This document shows positions 8,831 to 16,564 of a stretch of DNA of 64,000 nucleotides, in pieces (the first letter of the stretch is position 1; each line of letters starts with the position of its first letter). The stretch comes from Nonomuraea sp. NEAU-A123. Lineage in GTDB: Bacteria; Actinomycetota; Actinomycetes; Streptosporangiales; Streptosporangiaceae. Location: positions 151,054 through 215,053 of the forward strand of contig NZ_JAHFZZ010000018.1 in NCBI RefSeq assembly GCF_018603905.1, given 5' to 3'. The position numbers and the translations under genes are program-made. Under the pieces are notes generated by a model. It saw nothing but the letters and a program-made list of their open reading frames with translations, was not told the origin of the DNA and searched no databases.

Positions 8831-8898
8831 CGGCCGGCTCCTTCGGTAGGGCGAGTGAGACCGATGGTGACCTCCGTCATACCGGCGGCGGAATGCCG

Positions 8899-8916
8899 TT
8901 TCCCGGATGCCGGAAA
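8899..8916. promoter_or_regulatory. Inverted repeat, candidate IclR operator
   Basis: TTTCCCGGATGCCGGAAA forms an imperfect dyad (TTTCC...GGAAA) in the 92-bp gap between the ribosomal protection gene and the Rieske operon start. The size and the TTTCC/GGAAA ends resemble IclR-type sites, and the operon encodes an IclR protein. It could instead be part of a weak terminator of the upstream gene. Confidence 0.35.
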
Positions 8917-8922
8917 GCCAAC

Positions 8923-10959
8923 TCAGACCCGCCGCATGACGTGCAGCAGGTATTCCTTGCGGTCCAGCGGGTTGTGGTCCGTGCGCGGCCGGGCCGGGAC
9001 CGTGCCGACGACGGGCTGGTAGCGGTCGAAGGCCGACTCCAGCACGCCTTCGCCCCGGGTCAGCGATGGCAACTGCTGGTGCAGCTCGTGGACGCGCGCC
9101 GCCGGGATGTCCCCCTCGACCAGGCAGGACGCGCCCCGCATGGCCGGTGTGCGGGGGACGGCGCGCAGCCGGGCCAGCTCCGGCAGCACGGTGCCGATCG
9201 TGTCGGCCGGCACGTCCAGCGTGAAGCTGTGTATCGGCTCGTGGACCCTGGTGCCGGCCTGCCTCAGCGCGTTCATCAGGACCAGCGGCGTCAGGTTGCG
9301 GAAGTCCGCGCCGGTGCTCGACATGCTCTTGTCGAAGATGGCGTGGGAGTGGCTCTGCCGGGGCGAATAGCCGGAGTGCGTCATGGTGACCGTGCAGTCG
9401 GTGACCTGCCATCCGTGCAGGCCCTGGTTCAGGGTCTCCCTTACGGTGTCCTCGACCGCCTTGTGGAAGGCCAGCGGGAGCGCCCCGGGCGAGACCGCCA
9501 GCCGGTACCGCACGCCGGTGCCGATCGGGGCGGGTTCGACGCGCAGCCCGACGGTGGCCAGGAAGGGGTTGGGGGCCTTGCCGTTGAACTCGACCGCCAC
9601 GCCGGTGCCGATCGGCCGTTCGACGCAGATCGTGGTCGTCTCGCGGAAGGCGACCTTGAGGCCGAAGTCGGTGGCCAGCGTCGCCTGGATGACCTCCTTC
9701 TGCACCTCGCCGTAGAGCGAGACGGAGATCTCCTGCCGGAGGTCGTCCTGGCGCAGGTCGATCAGCGGGTCCTGCTCGGCGAGCTGGGCGAGCGCGACGC
9801 GCAGGGCGCCCAGCTCGGCGGGGCTCGCGGGGACGACGACGGTCTCCAGGGTGGGCGGGGCGAAGTGGTGGCGGCCGGGGCTCTGACGCGGTTCGCCGAT
9901 CGTGTCGCCGATCTGGATGTCGGCCAGGCCCCACAGCTTGCCGATCTGTCCGGCCGTGACCGAGGAAAGCTGGACGTCGGCGCCCCGGTCGAACACGCTC
10001 AGCGCGGTGACCTTCTCCTTGTCGCGGGCCCCGCCCACTTTGTCGCGGGCCCCGCCCTCCTGGTCGCGGGTCTCGTCGCCGAACCGCAGCCGGTCCCGTA
10101 CGCGTACCGTCCCGGAGAACATCCGGACGTAGGCGATCTTCTCCCCCGCCGGACCACGTTCGACCTTGAAGACCGTGCCCGAGACGGGGTCGCCGGGCTC
10201 GCCCCGGGACGCGGCGGGCAGCAGTTCCGCGATGCAGGAGGTCAGCGCGTCCACACCCGCGCCGGTGATCGCCGAGCCGAAGAACACCGGGTGCGCCAGG
10301 GCCCGCCCGGTCTGCGCCGCGAGCTCGCCCCGCAGCCGCCGGTAGGAGACGGCCGTCTCGTCGTGGACGTACGCGGCCAGAAAGGCGTCGTCGTGATCGG
10401 CCAGCACCTCGGCCAGCCGCGCGGTGAAGGCGGCGTCGGCGGCCCCGGACGGCGCGAAGGCGGCATCGCGGGTGCCCAGGTCACGCACCGAGCCCATCGC
10501 CACGATCGCGGGCGTCAGCTTCTCGGCGATGGCCCGCAGCAGCCCCTCGTCCCGCGCGCCACGGCGGTCGATCTTGTTGACGAACAGCAGGGTGGGGATC
10601 CGCAGCCGCTGCAGCGTGCGCATCAGCACGTGGGTCTGGGCCTGCACACCTTCCACTGCGGAAATGACCAGCACGGCGCCGTCGAGCACGCTCAGCACGC
10701 GTTCGACCTCGGCGATGAAGTCGGGGTGGCCGGGCGTGTCGATCAGGTTGACCGTGACGTCGCCGATGACGAAGGAGACGACCGCGGACTTGATCGTGAT
10801 GCCGCGCTGCCGTTCCAGGGCCAGGGAGTCGGTCTGGGTGCTGCCGTCGTCGACGCTGCCGATCTCGTCGATGACCCCGGCGGCGTAGAGCAGCCGCTCG
10901 GTCAGACTGGTCTTACCGGCGTCTACGTGCGCCAAGATCCCCAAGTTCAAGCTTCGCAT
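8923..10959 (-). CDS. TetM/OtrA-type ribosomal protection GTPase
   Basis: A 678-aa EF-G-like translational GTPase of the tetracycline ribosomal protection family. G1 is AHVDAGKTSL at residues 10-19, G3 is DTPGHPDF and G4 is VNKID. The domain IV segment GYSPRQSHSHAIFDKSMSS and following ADFRNLTP resemble the OtrA-like actinobacterial group rather than TetM, whose tip is shorter. It would remove tetracycline-like drugs from the ribosome. ATG 10959 is preceded by an in-frame TTG at 10962, which has better spacing to GAGG. Oddities: a 7-residue tandem repeat in domain II (RDQEGGA/RDKVGGA/RDK) and a hairpin overlapping its ribosome binding site. Confidence 0.9.
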   Translation of the reverse strand: MRSLNLGILAHVDAGKTSLTERLLYAAGVIDEIGSVDDGSTQTDSLALERQRGITIKSAVVSFVIGDVTVNLIDTPGHPDFIAEVERVLSVLDGAVLVISAVEGVQAQTHVLMRTLQRLRIPTLLFVNKIDRRGARDEGLLRAIAEKLTPAIVAMGSVRDLGTRDAAFAPSGAADAAFTARLAEVLADHDDAFLAAYVHDETAVSYRRLRGELAAQTGRALAHPVFFGSAITGAGVDALTSCIAELLPAASRGEPGDPVSGTVFKVERGPAGEKIAYVRMFSGTVRVRDRLRFGDETRDQEGGARDKVGGARDKEKVTALSVFDRGADVQLSSVTAGQIGKLWGLADIQIGDTIGEPRQSPGRHHFAPPTLETVVVPASPAELGALRVALAQLAEQDPLIDLRQDDLRQEISVSLYGEVQKEVIQATLATDFGLKVAFRETTTICVERPIGTGVAVEFNGKAPNPFLATVGLRVEPAPIGTGVRYRLAVSPGALPLAFHKAVEDTVRETLNQGLHGWQVTDCTVTMTHSGYSPRQSHSHAIFDKSMSSTGADFRNLTPLVLMNALRQAGTRVHEPIHSFTLDVPADTIGTVLPELARLRAVPRTPAMRGASCLVEGDIPAARVHELHQQLPSLTRGEGVLESAFDRYQPVVGTVPARPRTDHNPLDRKEYLLHVMRRV

Positions 10960-10960
10960 C

Positions 10961-11016
10961 AAGCGTTCTGTCCTCTAGATAGCTGGCAATTGCCTTAAAG
11001 GGGGACAAGAACGCTT
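10961..11016 (-). promoter_or_regulatory. Hairpin sequestering the ribosome binding site (candidate attenuator)
   Basis: On the minus strand AAGCGTTCTTGTCC (11016-11003) pairs with GGACAGAACGCTT (10973-10961), 13 base pairs with a single bulged T. The second arm contains part of the GAGGA ribosome binding site and reaches to within two bases of the ATG of the ribosomal protection gene. The loop holds the palindrome GGCAATTGCC. A ribosome on the leader ORF would melt the hairpin. This arrangement is typical of drug-inducible translational attenuation. Confidence 0.65.
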
Positions 11017-11028
11017 CGCGCATTTCAT
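10975..11028 (-). CDS. Candidate leader peptide (17 aa) of the ribosomal protection gene
   Basis: ATG 11028 opens MKCAKRSCPPLRQLPAI, stopping with the TAG that touches the gene's GAGG. AGGAG lies immediately upstream. A second ATG at 11023, with better 6-nt spacing to AGGAG, opens a 36-aa frame (MREAFLSPFKAIASYLEDRT...) that ends at 10913, inside the GTPase gene. Either would place a translating ribosome across the first hairpin arm. I cannot decide between them from sequence. Confidence 0.5.
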   Translation of the reverse strand: MKCAKRSCPPLRQLPAI

Positions 11029-11148
11029 GCTCCTGGGTCGGCGGACAGATGACGGGAGTACAACAGACGGCCGCCGGACGGGGCAACCGATTTTGCCGCC
11101 GCCCGGGCGGAGTGGCGTAACGGTAAAAGCACGCGTATCGAAGGGACC

Positions 11149-11703
11149 ATGGACGTTTCCCTCTTAGTGAGCCTCGCCAGCGCGGTCGCGGCCGTGGCGG
11201 CGGTCGCGCTGTCGATACGGCAGGCCCGCGCGGTGTCACGGCACGCCCTGCTGCCCGTGGTGCTGGGGACCTTCCAGGAGGCGCGCAGCGCCGAATGGTT
11301 CGAGGCCCGTGATTTCATCTTCCAGCGGCTGGCCACCGACCATCCGCCGGACGGCGGGGTCACGGGCCTGCCGGAACCGGCCCGCGCCGCGGTGCGGAAG
11401 GTCGGGTTCCTGTTCGACAACGCCGGGCTGCTCATCGCCCATCGGACGGTGCCGGAAGACCTGGTCCTCAGCTTCTTCGGCGAGAGCATCCCGGAGTTCT
11501 GGCGGATCCTGCAGCCCTACATCCACAAGGAGGCCGAGCTCAGGGGCATGGGCTACATGGTCTTCTTCGAGGACCTCGCGGCCCGCGCGCGGGCCCGCCC
11601 GGCCGCCGACATCCGCCGGGGACTCGGGCTACGCCGGGTGGAACAGCCACCGGTCCGGATTCCCCCACCAGAGGCGACATCGCCTGGACCTGGCATCGAC
11701 TAG
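11149..11703 (+). CDS. DUF4760-like membrane-anchored protein
   Basis: A 184-aa protein with an N-terminal membrane segment (residues 3-22, VSLLVSLASAVAAVAAVALS) followed by a helical cytoplasmic domain with the aromatic motifs WFEARDFIF and FLFDNAGLLI. This pattern fits the uncharacterised DUF4760 family. It is divergent from the ribosomal protection gene and convergent with the TetR gene. The C-terminus is proline-rich. No function is known to me. Confidence 0.75.
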   Translation: MDVSLLVSLASAVAAVAAVALSIRQARAVSRHALLPVVLGTFQEARSAEWFEARDFIFQRLATDHPPDGGVTGLPEPARAAVRKVGFLFDNAGLLIAHRTVPEDLVLSFFGESIPEFWRILQPYIHKEAELRGMGYMVFFEDLAARARARPAADIRRGLGLRRVEQPPVRIPPPEATSPGPGID

Positions 11704-11743
11704 GCGGACTCCTGCTCGTACGGGGCGGTCCATGATCGGGACG

Positions 11744-12799
11744 TCAGGCCGAGGCGGCGGCATGGCAGGCGCCGTAGCCGTCGGCCCGGGTCACGATCCG
11801 CCCGGACTCCACGCGTACCGCCGTCTCGGTGGCGTCGCTGACCGCCGGCACGCCCGCCGCCGCCGCGAGCACCCCCGATGCGTCGCACACCACCCTCGGC
11901 CGCGGCAACGCCGCCGCCGGGAAAGCCTGACGCAGGCAGGAACGCAGGTCGGCGATCACCAGCCGGGCCAGCGGCGCCAGCTCATCCACGACGCTCGTGA
12001 CCAGCACGATCGTGACCTCGTCCGCCGGCGCGGCGGCGCGCACCGCCTCCTCCGCCGCCGACAGCCGGTGCAGCCCGAGCACCGCCACCACCCCGTCGCC
12101 GGCGAACTCCACCGGCTCGCCTCGGACCAGATCCACCGCCACCGGCGGCGCCCACCGCTCATCGACCACCCGCGCCTGCGGCACGATCGACGGCTGCGGC
12201 CACCGGTCATCCAGGTCCAGGTCCGCCAGTTGCTCACACGCACTGACCACGTTGAACGGGTCCACGAACCCGGGCGCCACGGCCGCGAGCTGGCTCGCGC
12301 CGTGCAGCATCGTCAGCGCCATCTCCGCCACCCGAACCTGCCGGCCGGCGGACGGGCGCAACCGTTCCAGGGCCAGCCCGAGCAGCATCGCTTCGAACAT
12401 CATCAGCTGCGCGAACGGCCGGCGCATCCGCTCGTCCGCGCCGACCTCGGGCATCAGATCCATCCCGAGCCGACCGGCGCCGTACTGATCGTCGGTGGCC
12501 AGGGGCAGCCGCGTCACCCACGCGCGCGCGAACGCGCCGAGCGCCTCCGCCACGGTCAGGCCCGGCTCCGGGTGCGGCGGCTCGGCAGCGCGCTCGGCCA
12601 GGTCGGCCAGCATCGCGAAATACAGCGCCCGCTTGCCGGGGAAGTTGGAGTAGACAGCGCCCCGCGTGAGCTCCGCCCGCTCGGCGATGCTGTCGATCTT
12701 CGCGTCCCGGAAACCGTGCTCGGCGAACTCGTCCTTGGCCGCGGCCAGCACCTTGGCACGGTTGCGCTCCTGCGTCTCAGCCCTGGTGAGCCGGCCCAT
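11744..12799 (-). CDS. TetR-family regulator with long thioredoxin-like C-terminal extension
   Basis: A 351-aa protein, much longer than the usual 190-230. The N-terminal HTH is clear (VLAAAKDEFAEHGF, then TRGAVYSNFPGKRALYF, residues 17-66). Residues about 225-351 resemble a degenerate thioredoxin/peroxiredoxin-like fold (EVTIVLVTSV... VVCDASGVLAAAAGVPA ... GRIVTRADGYG) without a CxxC. ATG 12799 opens MGRLTRAETQERNRAK; longer forms would cover the divergent promoter. It is transcribed away from the P450-clpX pair, which it probably controls through the 12859-12871 palindrome. The Trx-like reading is by eye. Confidence 0.85.
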   Translation of the reverse strand: MGRLTRAETQERNRAKVLAAAKDEFAEHGFRDAKIDSIAERAELTRGAVYSNFPGKRALYFAMLADLAERAAEPPHPEPGLTVAEALGAFARAWVTRLPLATDDQYGAGRLGMDLMPEVGADERMRRPFAQLMMFEAMLLGLALERLRPSAGRQVRVAEMALTMLHGASQLAAVAPGFVDPFNVVSACEQLADLDLDDRWPQPSIVPQARVVDERWAPPVAVDLVRGEPVEFAGDGVVAVLGLHRLSAAEEAVRAAAPADEVTIVLVTSVVDELAPLARLVIADLRSCLRQAFPAAALPRPRVVCDASGVLAAAAGVPAVSDATETAVRVESGRIVTRADGYGACHAAASA

Positions 12800-12858
12800 C
12801 GTCCCCCTCGTCCCGGCGTTTGCCGTGCATCGGCAACCAAGATACCGTGACCATTCGT

Positions 12859-12871
12859 ATGATGAGATCAT
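12859..12871. promoter_or_regulatory. Palindrome in the TetR/P450 divergent promoter
   Basis: ATGATGAGATCAT (5-bp arms, 3-bp centre) sits midway between the TetR start (12799) and the P450 start (12905), followed by a second GATC-containing repeat (GATCATCTGATC). It is a candidate autoregulatory TetR operator. The A/T content here is higher than in flanking genes, as expected for a promoter. Confidence 0.4.
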
Positions 12872-12904
12872 CTGATCTGAACATTCGAAATCGCAGGAGG
12901 ATGC

Positions 12905-14083
12905 ATGACAACCGAGGTGCCGCAGATCGACCTCACCGACCCCGGCGTAGCCGTCGACCCCTTCACCGCCTACGGCCGCGCCCGCGAGCTCGCCCCCATC
13001 GCCCGCGTGGGCGCCCCCGGCTTCGGCCCCATGTGGGTCGTGACCCGGCATGCTGACATCAAGACGATGCTCGGCGACCCCCGATTCGAGATCAGGACCG
13101 ACAGCTTCATGCGCCCCGACGTCCCCGAAGACTGCCTGCCCTACATGCGCACCATGTCGGAGATGAACGGCACCGAACACCTGCGGCTACGCCGGCTCGC
13201 CGCACCCGCCTTCACCGCCCGCCGCGCCGCCGACTTCGCCCCGCGCATCGCGTCCATCGTCGAAGCCCTCCTCGACGACCTGCCCGGCCACGGCCCCGTC
13301 GACCTGATGACGCACTTCGCCCGGCCACTGCCCATGGACGTCATCTGCGAGCTCGTCGGCATCCCCGCGGCCGACCGCCTGCGATGGCGCGAGTACGGCG
13401 CCACCGTCGTCACCAGCGCCGGTCCCGCCTTCGCCGCCGCCATCCCGGCCATCATCGAAGGCGCCAAGGCGGCCGTCGCCCGTCGAAGGGCGGAACCCGC
13501 CGACGACCTGATCTCCGACCTCATCCAAGCCCAGGAGGAGAACGGCGACCGGCTCAGTGACACCGAACTCGTCACCCTCATCTGGCACCTCGTCATGGCC
13601 GGCCAGACACCCACCAACCTCATCGCCAACGCCGTCGAAGCCCTGCTCACCCACCCCGGCCAACTCGCCGCGCTGCGCGCCGACACCGGCCTCATGCCCC
13701 GCGCCGTGGAGGAGCTCATCCGCTGGTGCGGCCCCACCCTGCTGACGATCCCCCGCTACGCCCGCGAAGACGCCGAACTGTGCGGCACCCCCATAGCCAA
13801 GGGCGACGCCGTCACCGCCTCCGTCGCCGCCGCCCACCGCGACCCCCGCGCCTATGCCGACCCCGACCGCTTCGACATCACCCGGCCCGCCGGACAACCC
13901 GGGCACCTCGGCTTCGCCCACGGGCCGCACTTCTGCATCGGCGCCTCCCTCGCCCGCGTACAGACCGAAGTCGCCCTCGCGGCCCTGCTCCGCCGCTACC
14001 CCGGCCTCGCACTCGCCGAGCCCGCGCCGCGCGCCCCCGACCCCGGCACCTGGCGTCTGTCCTCCCTGACCGTCACCCTCTGA
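12905..14083 (+). CDS. Cytochrome P450 with altered I-helix
   Basis: A 392-aa soluble actinobacterial P450. The heme motif FAHGPHFCIG carries the thiolate C344; the K-helix ExxR is EELIRW. The I-helix reads MAGQTPTNLI (231-240), where most P450s have AG(H/Q)ETTxNLI: the acidic residue is missing and a Pro is present, so proton delivery during oxygen activation may be unusual. AGGAGG lies just upstream of ATG 12905. It is followed after 19 bp by a ClpX paralogue. No ferredoxin gene is adjacent. Substrate unknown. Confidence 0.93.
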   Translation: MTTEVPQIDLTDPGVAVDPFTAYGRARELAPIARVGAPGFGPMWVVTRHADIKTMLGDPRFEIRTDSFMRPDVPEDCLPYMRTMSEMNGTEHLRLRRLAAPAFTARRAADFAPRIASIVEALLDDLPGHGPVDLMTHFARPLPMDVICELVGIPAADRLRWREYGATVVTSAGPAFAAAIPAIIEGAKAAVARRRAEPADDLISDLIQAQEENGDRLSDTELVTLIWHLVMAGQTPTNLIANAVEALLTHPGQLAALRADTGLMPRAVEELIRWCGPTLLTIPRYAREDAELCGTPIAKGDAVTASVAAAHRDPRAYADPDRFDITRPAGQPGHLGFAHGPHFCIGASLARVQTEVALAALLRRYPGLALAEPAPRAPDPGTWRLSSLTVTL

Positions 14084-14102
14084 TCATCGAGGAGCCACCT
14101 CA

Positions 14103-15320
14103 GTGGTCCGCGACCAGCCGATATGCACGTTCTGCAGGAAGACCCAGCAGCAGGTCCGCAAGCTCATCGCGGGCCCCGCCGGGATCTGCATCTGCGACGA
14201 ATGCGTCGGGCTCTGCACCGAACTCATCGACGCCGACGAGATCACCCCGCCCCACGACCTGCCCACACCACGAGACATGCACGAACGTCTCGACCACTAC
14301 GTCATCGGCCAGGACGCCGCCAAGAGGACGCTCGCCGTCGCCGTCTACAACCACTACAAACGCATCCGGCACACCGAGGACATCGAACTCGGCAAATCCA
14401 ACATCCTGCTCATCGGCCCCACGGGCAGCGGCAAAACCCACCTCGCCCAGACCCTCGCCAGGATGCTCGACGTGCCCTTCGCCATCGCCGACGCCACCGC
14501 GCTCACCGAGGCCGGCTACGTCGGCGAAGACGTCGAGACCATCCTCCTCAAGCTCATCCAGGCCGCCGGCGGCGACATCGCCAAAGCCGAAACGGGCATC
14601 ATCTACCTCGACGAAATCGACAAGATCACCCGTAGGAGCGACAACCCGTCCATCACCCGCGACGTCTCAGGCGAAGGCGTCCAGCAGGCACTGCTCACCA
14701 TCCTGGAGGGCACCACGGTCAACGTCGCGCCCCAAGGCGGCCGCAAACACCCCCACCAAGAGGTCATCCAGATCGACACCACCAACGTGCTGTTCATCGC
14801 GGGCGGCGCCTTCACCGGCCTCGACCACATCATCGAACAACGCACCGGCAACAACAGCAGCGGCTTCCTCACCCCTCGGAAAACCGACGCCCACCCCCAC
14901 GCCACCCCCGCCGACCTGTTGACCTTCGGCCTCATCCCCGAACTCGTCGGCCGGCTGCCGGTGATCTCCACTCTCCACCCACTGGACCGGACAGCGCTCA
15001 TCCGGATCCTCACCGAACCACGCAACGCGGTCGTCAAGCAGTATCAGCGCCTCTTCGAACTCGACGGAATCGACCTCGCGTTCACCGGCGAAGCCATCGC
15101 CGCCATCGCCGACCAGGCGCTCCTGCGCCGCACCGGCGCCAGAGCCGTCCGCGCCGTTCTCGAAGAAGTGCTGCTCAATCTCATGTACGAGATGCCGAGC
15201 CGCGACGACGTGGCCCGGATCGTCATCGGCCGCGACACCGTGCTCGACAACGTCAACCCCACCCTGGTGCCCCGCGACCACCCCGGCCGACGACCGGAAC
15301 GTCATGACAAGTCCGCCTGA
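14103..15320 (+). CDS. ClpX paralogue (AAA+ unfoldase) with altered ClpP-binding loop
   Basis: A 405-aa full-length ClpX-like ATPase. The zinc domain has C8, C11, C31 and C34. Walker A is GPTGSGKT (105-112), Walker B is IIYLDEID, pore loop GYVG is at 139-142 and the RKH loop at 214-216. The ClpP-docking tripeptide, IGF in housekeeping ClpX, reads SGF at 253-255, and sensor 2 is GARAVR rather than GARGLR. The GTG start has GAGGAG upstream. It lies 19 bp after the P450 and no clpP or tig is nearby, so this is probably a second, specialised ClpX. The housekeeping copy would be elsewhere. Confidence 0.9.
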   Translation: MVRDQPICTFCRKTQQQVRKLIAGPAGICICDECVGLCTELIDADEITPPHDLPTPRDMHERLDHYVIGQDAAKRTLAVAVYNHYKRIRHTEDIELGKSNILLIGPTGSGKTHLAQTLARMLDVPFAIADATALTEAGYVGEDVETILLKLIQAAGGDIAKAETGIIYLDEIDKITRRSDNPSITRDVSGEGVQQALLTILEGTTVNVAPQGGRKHPHQEVIQIDTTNVLFIAGGAFTGLDHIIEQRTGNNSSGFLTPRKTDAHPHATPADLLTFGLIPELVGRLPVISTLHPLDRTALIRILTEPRNAVVKQYQRLFELDGIDLAFTGEAIAAIADQALLRRTGARAVRAVLEEVLLNLMYEMPSRDDVARIVIGRDTVLDNVNPTLVPRDHPGRRPERHDKSA

Positions 15321-15324
15321 CACC

Positions 15325-16311
15325 TCACCCGCCGACGAAGGCCAGCGCCTGCTGCAGATTGTGCTCGGCGATCCCCCGCATGGCCTCCCGCCCCGGAAAA
15401 TCCCCCTCGATCAACCGCAGCGGCCCGGCCACCAGCGACAGGCGCATGGCCAGGGTGTAGAACGACATCCGCCGCTCATCCAGCCCGTCCCAGCTCAGCC
15501 GCCCATAATCCGCGCCGAACCGCAGCCGCAGAAACGCGTGCTCCCATTCGATGTCGAAGTACATCAGTCCCTCGATGTCGATCAGCACCGGCCGCCCAGC
15601 GCTGTCCACCAGCACATGATCCGGCCCCAGTTCCCCATGAACCAGCGCGTGCACCGACCGCGGCCGCACACCCCCCGCCAGCTCCCGGAGCACCCCCTCC
15701 AGCCGATCACGAGCAGCCGCGAGCCGCGTGTCCCGGACAGCGCCCTCCTCGAGGTCAACGAGCGCTCGTTCGAAGACCAGTTGCTCACACGACCGGCCCG
15801 TGGAAACCCCGCCGCCGTCGACCAGGGCCACCTTGCCGAAAGCCGGCCCCGCCTGACCCCGCATCACCTCGAGCATCTCGGCCAGCCGCGCCAGAACCGG
15901 CTCCGCCGCCGCCGGATCGCGCTGGATCAATGCCTCCAACGTCCCGCCCGGCATGTCCTCGACCACCGCGACATCAGCCGGATACAGCTCCCTGCCCCGG
16001 TCGGCCAGATAGATCCGTGGCACCCGGACCCCGGCGGCGTCCAGACGCCGATGGGCGGCCTCGAACAGCTCCAGACCGGAAGCGGGCGAGAACGGGTCCG
16101 CGTGATCCTCGACCTGGAGACCGGGCCAGTAATTCTCGGTCGCGTCCCAGATGTAAGCGATGGCGGTCGAACCATCGTCGAGAACGAGCCGGTACACACC
16201 CTTCTTGGTGCCGCCCCGAAGACGCAGCACATCGACCAGCCGGTGCTCAGCGCCCAGCGCCGCTCGCACCACACCCGTCAACTGCTCGCGCACGGCGAAC
16301 CTGCGTTCCAC
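15325..16311 (-). CDS. Phosphotransferase (APH/choline-kinase-like fold)
   Basis: A 328-aa protein of the aminoglycoside-phosphotransferase-like superfamily. The Brenner-type loop reads HGELGPDHVLVD, so the usual catalytic Asp is Glu and the usual Asn is His; the metal motif is LIDIEGLMYFDIEWEH. The GTG at 16311 is chosen because GGGGG lies 4 bp upstream; an in-frame GTG at 16374 would add 21 residues. It is convergent with clpX, 4 bp apart. It may phosphorylate a small hydroxyl or amino compound, or be a degenerate kinase. Substrate unknown. Confidence 0.8.
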   Translation of the reverse strand: MERRFAVREQLTGVVRAALGAEHRLVDVLRLRGGTKKGVYRLVLDDGSTAIAYIWDATENYWPGLQVEDHADPFSPASGLELFEAAHRRLDAAGVRVPRIYLADRGRELYPADVAVVEDMPGGTLEALIQRDPAAAEPVLARLAEMLEVMRGQAGPAFGKVALVDGGGVSTGRSCEQLVFERALVDLEEGAVRDTRLAAARDRLEGVLRELAGGVRPRSVHALVHGELGPDHVLVDSAGRPVLIDIEGLMYFDIEWEHAFLRLRFGADYGRLSWDGLDERRMSFYTLAMRLSLVAGPLRLIEGDFPGREAMRGIAEHNLQQALAFVGG

Positions 16312-16564
16312 GCATCCCCCAACGCTCGATCGGCAACTGCCAGGTGTGGGACGGTAACACGGCGTTGATGCCACCTGGCCCGCTTCTCCCCGAAGTCCAC
16401 CGGCGAAGGGCCTGGCGCGACTCGCCGACTTCGGCGAGGTTGGAATAGACGCCCGATATGCGGCTGTTGCTAACGCGGTGGCGTAATCGTCACAGATGGC
16501 GGCGGAAGCAGCGTGTGCTCTTCAGTGCGACAGGACCGGCTCCGCCCGACTCGAGGAGCAGCGT

